From DASROJ01 sp035646975 (GTDB lineage: Bacteria; Acidobacteriota; Polarisedimenticolia; JACPZX01; DASXTC01): a stretch of DNA of 5,077 nt. The stretch covers positions 1 through 5,077 of the forward strand of contig DASROJ010000257.1 of NCBI GenBank assembly GCA_035646975.1. Reading direction: 5' to 3'. Position numbers and translations under genes: made by a program. This document shows positions 1 to 5,077 of this stretch, piece by piece. The notes beneath the pieces were generated by a model. The model did not search any database. It was not told the DNA's origin and was given only the letters and a program-made list of their open reading frames with translations. Each line of letters opens with the position of its first letter. Position 1 is the first letter of the stretch.

Positions 1-497
1 GAGGTGATCGTCTGCACTTCGGCGAAGTCGAGGTCGAGGTCCTCAATCCATCCTCGGTGATCGAGCCGGGCAGACCCGACAACGAGCGCTCTGTCGTGCT
101 GGAAGCCAGGCTGGGGGGCCGCAGCATCGTTCTTGCCGGCGACGCGGGCGCCGCGACGGAAGCCGAATTGACGACGCTCGCGGGGCGCGCCGACCTGCTG
201 AAGGTGGGGCACCATGGAAGCCGGTCATCGTCCACCGGGGCATTCCTCGCAACCATTCATCCGAAGGTGGCCGCCATCTCCTGCGGGCGGAACAACCGGT
301 TCGGCCATCCGCATCCCGAGGTGGTCGGGCGCTTGAGGGCACTCGGCGCGCGGATCTGCCGCACCGACCAGGATGGGGCGTTCAGCGTGGAGCTGCTGGC
401 GAAACCGGCGCCGGCCACGCGGCTGGACGAAGCCTGCGCGCTGGCGGCTCGCCGGCCTGCGATCAGGACTCCACCTGAGACAGTGGACGCGGAATGA
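1..497 (+). CDS. comEC: ComEC/Rec2-type DNA internalization protein, C-terminal part (5' end outside window)
   Basis: The frame is open from the left edge (first full codon at 3) to TGA at 495-497 and gives 164 residues, so this is the 3' end of a larger gene. A GTG at 57 is internal, not a start. The visible part matches the C-terminal metallo-beta-lactamase-like domain of ComEC, the inner-membrane channel that takes up single-stranded DNA during natural transformation. Counting visible residues, there is a VLAGDAG segment at about 43-49, DLLKVGHHGSRSSS at 64-77 and NRFGHPHPEV at 98-107, followed by the RTDQDGAF ending typical of this domain. The Asp and His residues of these motifs are the presumed metal ligands or catalytic residues. 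The last 30 or so residues, after the domain, look unconserved and Ala/Pro/Arg-rich, and they run into the convergent protease gene. A stand-alone MBL hydrolase cannot be excluded because the competence and membrane regions lie outside the window, but the motif set favours ComEC. Confidence 0.85.
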   Translation, partial: GDRLHFGEVEVEVLNPSSVIEPGRPDNERSVVLEARLGGRSIVLAGDAGAATEAELTTLAGRADLLKVGHHGSRSSSTGAFLATIHPKVAAISCGRNNRFGHPHPEVVGRLRALGARICRTDQDGAFSVELLAKPAPATRLDEACALAARRPAIRTPPETVDAE

Positions 498-1440
498 AGC
501 AGATCAACAGGATGATCAGGGCCAGCAGCGCCACGAGCCTCCGGCCCGAGGAGAGCGGCTCGGACTCATCGATCAGCGGCGGATGCTTCGGGCCGAAGAA
601 CAGCAGCAGCATCGCGAAGAACAGCCAGCTTGGCGACAGCAGCAAACCCAGCGCGATGAAGCCGGCTATCCCGGCCAGCGACGCCCGCCGGTGAAACAGC
701 GACGAGATCGCGTAGCAGATGTGGCCGCCGTCGAGCTGGCCGATCGGAAACAGGTTGATCGCGGTGACCAGGCATCCAACCCAGGCCGCCATCAGCGGTC
801 CTGAAAGAAAAATGGTGTACCCCTCGGGGATCGCGGGGCCGACCCACTGGCTCAGCCAGGTCAGGAGCAGTGGGTCGTCGGAGTAGTAATAATCAACGCC
901 AGTCGGGATGGGCACCGGATGCGCGGTGGCGATCCCGTAGACAAGAATCGGAAGCATCACGACGAAACCGGCCAGCGGGCCGGCCACCCCCACATCGAAC
1001 AGGGCGTTGCGGCTGGGAAACGGCTCGCGGATCCGGATGAAAGCACCGAAGGTGCCGATCGGAAACGGGATGCTCGGCAGAAAAAAGGGGAGCGAGGCGT
1101 CCACTCCGTAACGGCGACAGGCGATGTAATGGCCCATCTCGTGGCAACCCAGGATCGTCATCAGGCAGAGACTGTAGGGGAGGCCCAGCGCGAGAAAGGC
1201 CGGGCTGATGAGCTGCATGCCTGATTGCAGCGGCGGAAGGCCCAGCCGTGAGGCTTCCGAGAGGGCACCGGTGAGGGTGACCGTGTAAAAGGTGGCAAGC
1301 AGCAGCACCAGGTGGAGAAGCGGACGGTTTTTCGGCCTTGTGGCCATGCGCGGGACTGTCGGCAGAGGCTCCACCCACACCGGCTCGGCGCCTGTCTGGC
1401 CGCCGAAGGGAAACTCGGGGACTCCGCTCGTGTCAGGCAT
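463..1440 (-). CDS. Site-2 protease family (peptidase M50) membrane metalloprotease
   Basis: This 325-residue protein is a predicted zinc intramembrane protease. The zinc-binding HExxH motif is HEMGH at residues 100-104, inside a hydrophobic segment starting near 80. The third-ligand motif is NLFPIGQLDGGH at 229-240, with Asp237 the expected ligand. Further hydrophobic segments lie near 42-60, 152-171, 207-230, 255-283 and 301-315, giving about six membrane spans. The block RNALFDVGVAGPLAG (144-158) between the two motifs resembles the group of S2P proteases that includes the plant EGY proteins. No PDZ domain is seen, so it is not a typical RseP. Family members cleave membrane-bound regulators or other membrane proteins; the substrate here is unknown. 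The ATG at 1438-1440 is used as start. No Shine-Dalgarno precedes it, and Met32 (ATG at 1345-1347) is an alternative start that removes a Pro-rich, non-hydrophobic leader. The 3' end overlaps convergent comEC by 35 nt. Confidence 0.9.
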   Translation of the reverse strand: MPDTSGVPEFPFGGQTGAEPVWVEPLPTVPRMATRPKNRPLLHLVLLLATFYTVTLTGALSEASRLGLPPLQSGMQLISPAFLALGLPYSLCLMTILGCHEMGHYIACRRYGVDASLPFFLPSIPFPIGTFGAFIRIREPFPSRNALFDVGVAGPLAGFVVMLPILVYGIATAHPVPIPTGVDYYYSDDPLLLTWLSQWVGPAIPEGYTIFLSGPLMAAWVGCLVTAINLFPIGQLDGGHICYAISSLFHRRASLAGIAGFIALGLLLSPSWLFFAMLLLFFGPKHPPLIDESEPLSSGRRLVALLALIILLICFIPRPLSQVES

Positions 1441-1450
1441 TATCCCGGCG

Positions 1451-1456
1451 AGTATA
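1451..1456 (-). promoter_or_regulatory. Possible -10 element for the M50 protease gene
   Basis: On the minus strand this reads TATACT, five of six matches to the sigma70 -10 consensus, and it ends 10 nt before the ATG. No -35 match is found at 16-18 nt spacing and there is no extended TG. If used, transcription would start only a few bases before the ATG, giving an almost leaderless mRNA. That would fit the absence of a Shine-Dalgarno. A match to one short element is weak evidence. Confidence 0.25.
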
Positions 1457-1492
1457 GCTTACCCTCGAAAGGGGGCGAGCCACGGGACCGGA

Positions 1493-1501
1493 TGCTAAAA
1501 T
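1493..1501 (+). promoter_or_regulatory. Possible extended -10 promoter for the PEGA-domain gene
   Basis: The sequence TGCTAAAAT has the TGn extension followed by TAAAAT (five of six to the -10 consensus). No good -35 lies 17 nt upstream, which is tolerated in extended -10 promoters. Transcription would begin near 1508, about 29 nt before the ATG at 1537 but only about 5 nt before the ATG at 1513. This favours the later start. Confidence 0.35.
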
Positions 1502-1520
1502 GACGGGCAACCATGAATCA

Positions 1521-1526
1521 TGAGGT
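1521..1526 (+). promoter_or_regulatory. Shine-Dalgarno-like site that favours the 1537 start of the PEGA gene
   Basis: TGAGGT contains GAGGT with 10 nt before the ATG at 1537. It lies inside the reading frame if the upstream ATG at 1513 is used, and that ATG has no purine-rich site of its own. The spacing is slightly long, so support is moderate. Confidence 0.4.
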
Positions 1527-1536
1527 CACCAACTCC

Positions 1537-2538
1537 ATGCGAACCCCGACAATGACATCCCGCTCGCTCACCTTGCGCACCCTGCCCGGCTTGCCCGGTA
1601 TACCCATGACGTTCACCTTGCTCGTCTGTCTCACGATGCTCGCCATGGTGGTCCTGCTCGTGCCGGGTACGGCGCAGGCCGAGACGATTCGCGGGCACGG
1701 AAGCCAGCAAGGTCACGGCGGCCATGGCGGAGGCGGGGGTTCTTACGGCGGGCACCACCACTATTACTACGGTGGCGGTTTCGGGTTTTCGGCGTCCTAC
1801 TATTACCTGCCGAGTTATTCCCCCTACGGCTATTACTACTCGCCCTACCCGGCCTACTACGGCTCGATGTACCTGCCCGACATCGCCTACATCGACACGG
1901 ATGTCTCACCGGAGAACGCTGAAGTCATCCTCGATGGCGATTCGGTCGGTATCGCGGACGACTTCGATGGCTTTCCACGGTATCTCGCCGTCACGCCGGG
2001 TCGGCATACGATCGAGTTCAGGGCGCCCGGGCACAAGATCATGACGCGGAGCTTGCGCGTGCCCCGAGGCTCGGTGCTCGAGATCGAATTCACCATGCCT
2101 GAAGGCAGCGGCGCCGTGACCCCGAGGGATGCAAAGGGGGATGCGAGGGGGGATGAGGAAATCGTCGTGCCGGAATACCGGCGCGGCGAGGAGACCCGCG
2201 GTGGTCGCAGGGTGGATTCGAACGAGGGAGACGACCGCGAGGTGCAGGAAGCAGAGCCGGAAGAAGATGACGTCGAGGAGGCTGAGCCAGGATTCCTGCG
2301 GCTCGATGTCACTCCGCCGGATGCTTCGGTTTACATCGACGGCAAACTGTACGGTTCCGCGTCGCGGCTTTCACAGCTGCACGGCGACCTGCGGCTGGAT
2401 GTCGGAAGGCACAAGGTCGAAGTCGTGCGACCCGGCTACCGCAGCATCACGCGGCAGATCAACGTGACGCCCGGCGACCATGTGAATCTGGACCTCGATC
2501 TCGAGCGCAGCGTCAACCGCCCGCCGCCTCCTAGGTGA
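1537..2538 (+). CDS. Exported Gly/His/Tyr-rich protein with two PEGA domains
   Basis: Function unknown. Numbering here counts the upstream ATG at 1513 as residue 1; I prefer Met9 (1537) because GAGGT precedes it. Met14 and Met32 are other options. A hydrophobic stretch at 33-51 ending in GTAQA|E (about residue 56) is a likely signal peptide, so the protein should be exported. Next comes a low-complexity region (61-120) rich in Gly, then His (six by residue 83), then Tyr (sixteen from 78 to 120, including three YYY runs). A first PEGA domain spans about 127-196 (VSPENAEVILDGDSVG, then TPGRHTIEFRAPGH). A charged, mostly acidic linker follows (204-259). A second PEGA domain spans 261-331 (VTPPDASVYIDGKLYG, then VGRHKVEVVRPGY). 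PEGA domains are beta-rich modules, often on surface or envelope proteins, thought to bind cell wall or protein partners. The tail ends in Pro-Pro-Pro-Pro-Arg. The last 8 nt overlap the convergent HU gene. Confidence 0.88.
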   Translation: MRTPTMTSRSLTLRTLPGLPGIPMTFTLLVCLTMLAMVVLLVPGTAQAETIRGHGSQQGHGGHGGGGGSYGGHHHYYYGGGFGFSASYYYLPSYSPYGYYYSPYPAYYGSMYLPDIAYIDTDVSPENAEVILDGDSVGIADDFDGFPRYLAVTPGRHTIEFRAPGHKIMTRSLRVPRGSVLEIEFTMPEGSGAVTPRDAKGDARGDEEIVVPEYRRGEETRGGRRVDSNEGDDREVQEAEPEEDDVEEAEPGFLRLDVTPPDASVYIDGKLYGSASRLSQLHGDLRLDVGRHKVEVVRPGYRSITRQINVTPGDHVNLDLDLERSVNRPPPPR

Positions 2539-2800
2539 GGTTCTTGAAATTCTTGCCGGGCTTGAACCGGATGGTCCTTCCTGGTGGAATCCTGACCTCC
2601 CGGCCGGTGCGGGGGTTTCTGCCGATGCCCTTCTTCCTGGGCTTGACCTGAAAGACGCCAAAGCCTCTCAGCTCGATGCGCTCTCCGCGGCGCATCGACT
2701 CCTTCATGGCATTCAGGACGGCCTCCACGGCGATTACGGCCTTCACGCGCGTGATATCGGCCGCCCTGGAGACCTGGTTGATGATGTCGGCCTTGATCAT
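2531..2800 (-). CDS. HU/IHF family nucleoid DNA-binding protein
   Basis: At 89 residues it has almost exactly the family length (about 90). These proteins act as dimers that bend and compact DNA and assist replication, recombination and transcription. Residues 1-40 form the two-helix dimerization part. The family signature then follows: LRGFGVFQVKPRKKGIGRNP at 44-63, with Pro63 of the GRNPRTG beta-arm tip as the residue that intercalates into DNA in relatives. The end, FKPGKNF at 79-85, is the usual C-terminal block. The ATG at 2798-2800 has a strong Shine-Dalgarno and a strong upstream promoter, so the start is secure. The sequence does not separate HU from an IHF subunit; with one gene and no partner visible, HU is the simpler call. 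It is transcribed divergently from der and converges on the PEGA gene. Confidence 0.95.
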   Translation of the reverse strand: MIKADIINQVSRAADITRVKAVIAVEAVLNAMKESMRRGERIELRGFGVFQVKPRKKGIGRNPRTGREVRIPPGRTIRFKPGKNFKNLT

Positions 2801-2804
2801 CCGG

Positions 2805-2812
2805 CTCCTCCC
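2805..2812 (-). promoter_or_regulatory. Strong Shine-Dalgarno of the HU gene
   Basis: On the minus strand this reads GGGAGGAG and ends 4 nt before the ATG, a near-perfect anti-SD match. It is the strongest ribosome binding site in the window and fits the high expression expected of HU. Confidence 0.75.
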
Positions 2813-2852
2813 TCGGGCCCCTTGTGACTGGATTTGAAGGACTTAGCCGCGC

Positions 2853-2882
2853 ATTGTAGGGATGCCCAAGAGCCAATGTCAA
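2853..2882 (-). promoter_or_regulatory. Near-consensus sigma70-type promoter of the HU gene
   Basis: On the minus strand a perfect -35 TTGACA (2877-2882) is followed after 18 nt by TACAAT (2853-2858), five of six to the -10 consensus. Transcription should start near 2846, giving a leader of about 45 nt that includes the Shine-Dalgarno. It lies upstream of der and contains the ATG at 2862 that would give the longest Der frame, which argues against that ATG as the true der start. Confidence 0.7.
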
Positions 2883-2888
2883 CATAAT
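2883..2888 (+). promoter_or_regulatory. Weak candidate -10 for der
   Basis: CATAAT is five of six to the -10 consensus and lies in the only AT-rich patch before der. No -35 is recognisable at normal spacing. If real, transcription would start near 2895, downstream of the ATG at 2862 and about 48 nt before the ATG at 2943. It touches the -35 of the divergent HU promoter, so the two could not both be occupied. Confidence 0.2.
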
Positions 2889-2942
2889 TCTAGGGTTACA
2901 GTTTTCAGCGCCCCTGGCGGGCGTGCTACCTTCCGGTTCAAG

Positions 2943-4331
2943 ATGCCTGTTCCCAGGGTGGCAATCGTCGGGGCCCCGAACGTCGGCAAGTCCACGCTGT
3001 TCAACCGTCTGGTGGGGCGGCGCAAGGCGCTCGTGCATCGAGAGCCGGGGATGACCCGCGACGTCAACGAGGAGCCCTGTGACTGGAACGGAAGACCGGT
3101 CACGCTGGTCGATACAGGCGGCCTGTTCGCGCCGGGCGACTCGATCTTCGCCGACCTGGTGAGAAAGCGGGTGCTTCGCGAGGCATCGCGGGCGGACGTC
3201 CTGCTCTTTCTCGTGGACTCGCGTCGCGGATTGACCTCCCTGGACGAAGAGCTGGGCCGGATCTTCCGGGCGACAGGCCGCCAGGTGTTCCTCGTGGTCA
3301 ACAAGCTGGATGTGCCCGGACGCGAGGACGACGCGGCGGAATTCTTCAAGCTGGGTTTCCCGGATCTCGTCGCGATCTCCGCCGAGCACGGCCTGGGTCT
3401 CGATGAACTCTACGACGGCATCACCGCGTTGCTGCCTGCCGGCGCCGCCGAAGAGCAGCCGGCACCGTCCGCTCGAGGCAAATCATCGGAGATCCGGCTG
3501 GCGATCGCCGGGCGTCCGAACGTCGGCAAGTCGTCGCTGCTCAATGCGCTGATGGGAGAGGATCGCTCGCTGGTCAGCGAGGTGCCGGGCACCACCCGGG
3601 ACTCGGTGGATTGCCTCCTGACAGTTCGCGGGCACGTCTACCGGATCATCGACACGGCGGGGATTCGACGCAAGGGGAAGGTCACCGAGGCGCCGGAGTC
3701 GCTGTCGGTGATGACGGCCCGCCGGAACATCGAGGGGGCCGACGTGGTGCTGTTCCTCATGGATGCCACCGAGGGGCCGACACAGCAGGACCTTCACGTC
3801 GCAGGTGTCGCAAAGGAGGTCGGTCGGCCCTTCATCGTGCTGCTCAACAAGTGGGACCTTCAGTCACTCACCGATGGTGATCCGGAGGCCCTGGTTCGCC
3901 AGGTGCGCGAGCGACTCAAGTTCGCGCCGTTTGCTCCGGTGCTGACGATTTCGGCCCTCACCGGGATGAGAATCGATCGTATCCTGCCTCTGGTGGATGA
4001 GGTGCACGAGCAGGCTTCGCGCCGCCTGTCCACAGGACGGCTCAACAACTGGCTCAGGAGCGCCGTGGCCGCTCACCGACCCCCGGCGGTGGGAGGAAGG
4101 GACCTGAAGTTCTTCTACATCGCGCAGAAGGGCTCCAACCCACCGGCCTTCGTGGCGTTCACCAACCTGGCCGCTCCGCCCCATTTTTCCTATCAGCGAT
4201 ACCTCGAGAACTCCCTCAGGGAACAGTTTGGATTGAGCCGCACTCCGGTGATCCTTCAGTACCGCGAAAGGCCCCGCAGGGCAAAGCTTTCCGTCATCCC
4301 CGCCAAAAAGTCCCGTCGCCGCCCGGTTTGA
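2943..4331 (+). CDS. der: Ribosome biogenesis double-GTPase Der (EngA)
   Basis: Der has two tandem GTPase domains and a KH-like domain and is needed for maturation of the 50S ribosomal subunit. From the ATG at 2943 it has 462 residues, within the usual 430-490. Domain 1: G1 GAPNVGKS (10-17), PGMTRD (35-40), DTGG (57-60), NKLD (120-123), SAEHG (146-150). Domain 2: GRPNVGKS (190-197), PGTTRD (215-220), DTAG (237-240), NKWD (302-305), SALTG (337-341). The KH-like domain covers about 355-445, and the tail is basic (KKSRRRPV). The frame is open back to an ATG at 2862, adding 27 residues. I chose 2943 because Der proteins begin right before the first G1 motif, as here, and because 2862 lies inside the HU promoter. 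Neither start has a clear Shine-Dalgarno. G1 of domain 1 has Ala where Arg is usual (GRPNVGKS). Confidence 0.95.
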   Translation: MPVPRVAIVGAPNVGKSTLFNRLVGRRKALVHREPGMTRDVNEEPCDWNGRPVTLVDTGGLFAPGDSIFADLVRKRVLREASRADVLLFLVDSRRGLTSLDEELGRIFRATGRQVFLVVNKLDVPGREDDAAEFFKLGFPDLVAISAEHGLGLDELYDGITALLPAGAAEEQPAPSARGKSSEIRLAIAGRPNVGKSSLLNALMGEDRSLVSEVPGTTRDSVDCLLTVRGHVYRIIDTAGIRRKGKVTEAPESLSVMTARRNIEGADVVLFLMDATEGPTQQDLHVAGVAKEVGRPFIVLLNKWDLQSLTDGDPEALVRQVRERLKFAPFAPVLTISALTGMRIDRILPLVDEVHEQASRRLSTGRLNNWLRSAVAAHRPPAVGGRDLKFFYIAQKGSNPPAFVAFTNLAAPPHFSYQRYLENSLREQFGLSRTPVILQYRERPRRAKLSVIPAKKSRRRPV

Positions 4332-4356
4332 CTGATCTGCCAACGGGACATAGATT
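4328..4356 (+). promoter_or_regulatory. Possible mglA promoter overlapping the der stop codon
   Basis: TTGACT (4328-4333, five of six to the -35 consensus) is followed after exactly 17 nt by TAGATT (4351-4356, four of six to the -10 consensus). The -35 includes the TGA stop of der. Transcription would start near 4363 with a leader of about 47 nt. mglA could then be transcribed independently as well as by read-through from der. No terminator is visible between the two genes. Confidence 0.45.
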
Positions 4357-4399
4357 CTCGCCGCGCCGGAAACTGCCGACAAGATTACCAGCAAACTAC

Positions 4400-4404
4400 G
4401 GAGG
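4400..4404 (+). promoter_or_regulatory. Shine-Dalgarno of the mglA-like gene
   Basis: GGAGG with 5 nt before the ATG at 4410-4412. It fixes the start, which also agrees with the N-terminus of known MglA proteins (short segment ending in FNYS or INYS before the first strand). Confidence 0.75.
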
Positions 4405-4409
4405 CGTTG

Positions 4410-5077
4410 ATGGTCCTCTTCAATTACTCGACCAAGGAGATTACCGCGAAGATCGTCTACTACGGGCCTGGTCTTTGCGGTAAGACGACCAACCTCCAGT
4501 TCGTATACGACAATCTTCCCGGGACGATCAACAAGGGAAAGATGCTTTCGCTGGCCACCAAGACCGATCGTACGCTGTTCTTCGACTTCCTTCCGATCGA
4601 TCTCGGAACCATCCGCGGGATGCGCACCCGGCTGCAGCTCTATACCGTGCCGGGGCAGGTCTTCTACAACACCACGAGAAAGCTCGTGCTGAAGGGAGCC
4701 GACGGCGTCGTGTTCGTCGCCGACTCGCAGAAGCGGATGATCGAGGCGAACATCGAGTCGTTCAAGAACCTCGAGGAGAATCTCGCCGAACACGACATGC
4801 GGCTGTCCGAGATGCCGATGATCGTCCAGTTCAACAAGCGCGACCTGCCCGAGGTCGCATCCATCGACGAGCTCAACACGGCGATCAACAAGCACAACGC
4901 GCCGATCTACGAAGCCGTCGCGACGACCGGCATCGGAGTGCACGAGACGCTCAAGGCGATTACCCGTCTCGTGCTGAACTCGCTCAAGGAGCGCTACGCC
5001 GACAAGCGCGAGCAGCGACCCGAGGCGCCCCAGGCCGTCACCGCCGCCGCGAACAGCATGAGTAACATGAGTAATAC
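4410..5077 (+). CDS. mglA: MglA-like small Ras-family GTPase (3' end outside window)
   Basis: The frame runs from the ATG at 4410 to the window end without a stop, giving 222 complete codons. MglA is a cytoplasmic polarity switch; in Myxococcus its GTP form marks the leading pole and drives gliding and type IV pilus motility, and MglB is its GAP. The N-terminus (FNYSTKEITAKIVYYGPGLC) closely follows known MglA. The P-loop is GPGLCGKTT (19-27). The TDRTLFFDFLP stretch (52-62) carries the conserved intrinsic Arg (Arg54). The G3 region is TVPGQ (79-83), the MglA variant of Ras DTAGQ, with Gln83. VFVADSQ is at 101-107, NKRD at 142-145 and ATTG at 171-174. The GTPase fold ends near residue 193, about the full length of Myxococcus MglA (195). 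At least 29 more residues follow, ending in repeated Met-Ser-Asn. No mglB lies upstream. The gene may be co-transcribed with der or use its own promoter. Confidence 0.92.
   Translation, partial: MVLFNYSTKEITAKIVYYGPGLCGKTTNLQFVYDNLPGTINKGKMLSLATKTDRTLFFDFLPIDLGTIRGMRTRLQLYTVPGQVFYNTTRKLVLKGADGVVFVADSQKRMIEANIESFKNLEENLAEHDMRLSEMPMIVQFNKRDLPEVASIDELNTAINKHNAPIYEAVATTGIGVHETLKAITRLVLNSLKERYADKREQRPEAPQAVTAAANSMSNMSN
5058..5075 (+). repeat. Short tandem repeat at the mglA 3' end (Met-Ser-Asn twice)
   Basis: ATGAGTAAC is followed at once by ATGAGTAAT: two 9-nt units differing only in the last base, in frame with mglA. They may continue past the window edge. The low GC of these units contrasts with the GC-rich coding sequence just before them. 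Two copies are too few to call a functional repeat. Confidence 0.5.

Noticed and set aside
373..804. Open frame of 143 codons on the plus strand opposite the protease gene
   Set aside because: Gln/Arg-rich shadow of the complementary strand, overlapping both comEC and the protease gene, with no domain.
1460..1480. Small hairpin (CCCT-CGAA-AGGG) in the divergent gap
   Set aside because: Only 4 bp with no T-run and no fit to a known riboswitch or operator; expected by chance in GC-rich DNA.
2539..2570. Possible terminator hairpin after the PEGA gene (GGTTC ... GAACC)
   Set aside because: The stem has 5 bp with a loop of about 20 nt, has no following T-run, and lies inside the HU coding sequence.
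2877..2903. Imperfect inverted repeat (TGTCAAC ... GGTTACA) over the HU -35, a possible operator
   Set aside because: The arms match only with a bulge and a few base pairs, and most of the left arm is explained by the -35 element itself.
2862..2942. N-terminal extension of Der from the ATG at 2862
   Set aside because: It lies in the HU promoter, precedes the normal Der N-terminus and has no ribosome binding site. Kept only as a note in the der entry.
2436..3389. Long open frame of 317 codons on the minus strand across HU, the divergent gap and the start of der
   Set aside because: It is a shadow in GC-rich DNA. It runs through the HU promoter and overlaps genes with clear family motifs in other frames; its translation shows no recognisable domain and is rich in Arg, His and Gly.
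3864..4943. Open frame of 359 codons on the minus strand opposite der and mglA
   Set aside because: It is antisense to two well-supported GTPase genes. The translation is Val/Asp/Arg-rich with repeated VDRRV-like text that follows from the complement of the real codons, and shows no motif.

Overview
The window is about 5 kb of GC-rich bacterial chromosome with six protein-coding genes packed almost edge to edge. Two are cut by the window ends: a comEC 3' end on the left and an mglA-like GTPase on the right. No RNA gene, CRISPR array, insertion sequence or phage gene is visible. No stretch over 300 bases lacks a gene. The mix suggests a free-living, probably Gram-negative bacterium: a ComEC/Rec2-type DNA-uptake protein, a site-2 protease, an exported protein with two PEGA domains, HU, Der and an MglA-type GTPase. 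MglA-type GTPases with this N-terminus are known from Myxococcota, Acidobacteriota and several other phyla. I lean toward an uncultured acidobacterial or deltaproteobacterial-grade lineage, but the sequence alone does not settle this.

Layout. 1-497 (+): C-terminal metallo-beta-lactamase-like domain of ComEC. 463-1440 (-): M50 site-2 protease family membrane protein, convergent with comEC and overlapping it by 35 nt. 1441-1536: short divergent control region with weak promoter-like elements. 1537-2538 (+): exported Gly/His/Tyr-rich protein with two PEGA domains. 2531-2800 (-): HU-family DNA-binding protein, overlapping the PEGA gene tail to tail by 8 nt. 2801-2942: divergent control region with a near-consensus sigma70-type promoter for the HU gene. 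2943-4331 (+): Der, the double-GTPase ribosome assembly factor. 4332-4409: short gap with a good Shine-Dalgarno and a plausible mglA promoter whose -35 overlaps the der stop codon. 4410-end (+): MglA-like GTPase, still open at the window end.

Functional reading. These genes do not form one pathway. They are mostly conserved single-gene units: DNA uptake, intramembrane proteolysis, nucleoid structure, ribosome biogenesis and a polarity or motility switch. The gene of least clear function is the PEGA protein. The main points of interest are the convergent coding overlaps, the der start relative to the HU promoter, the composition of the PEGA protein, and an MglA with a C-terminal extension and no mglB next to it on the visible side. 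I saw no intrinsic terminator (GC stem followed by a T-run) in any gap. I found no convincing evidence of a new multi-gene system.
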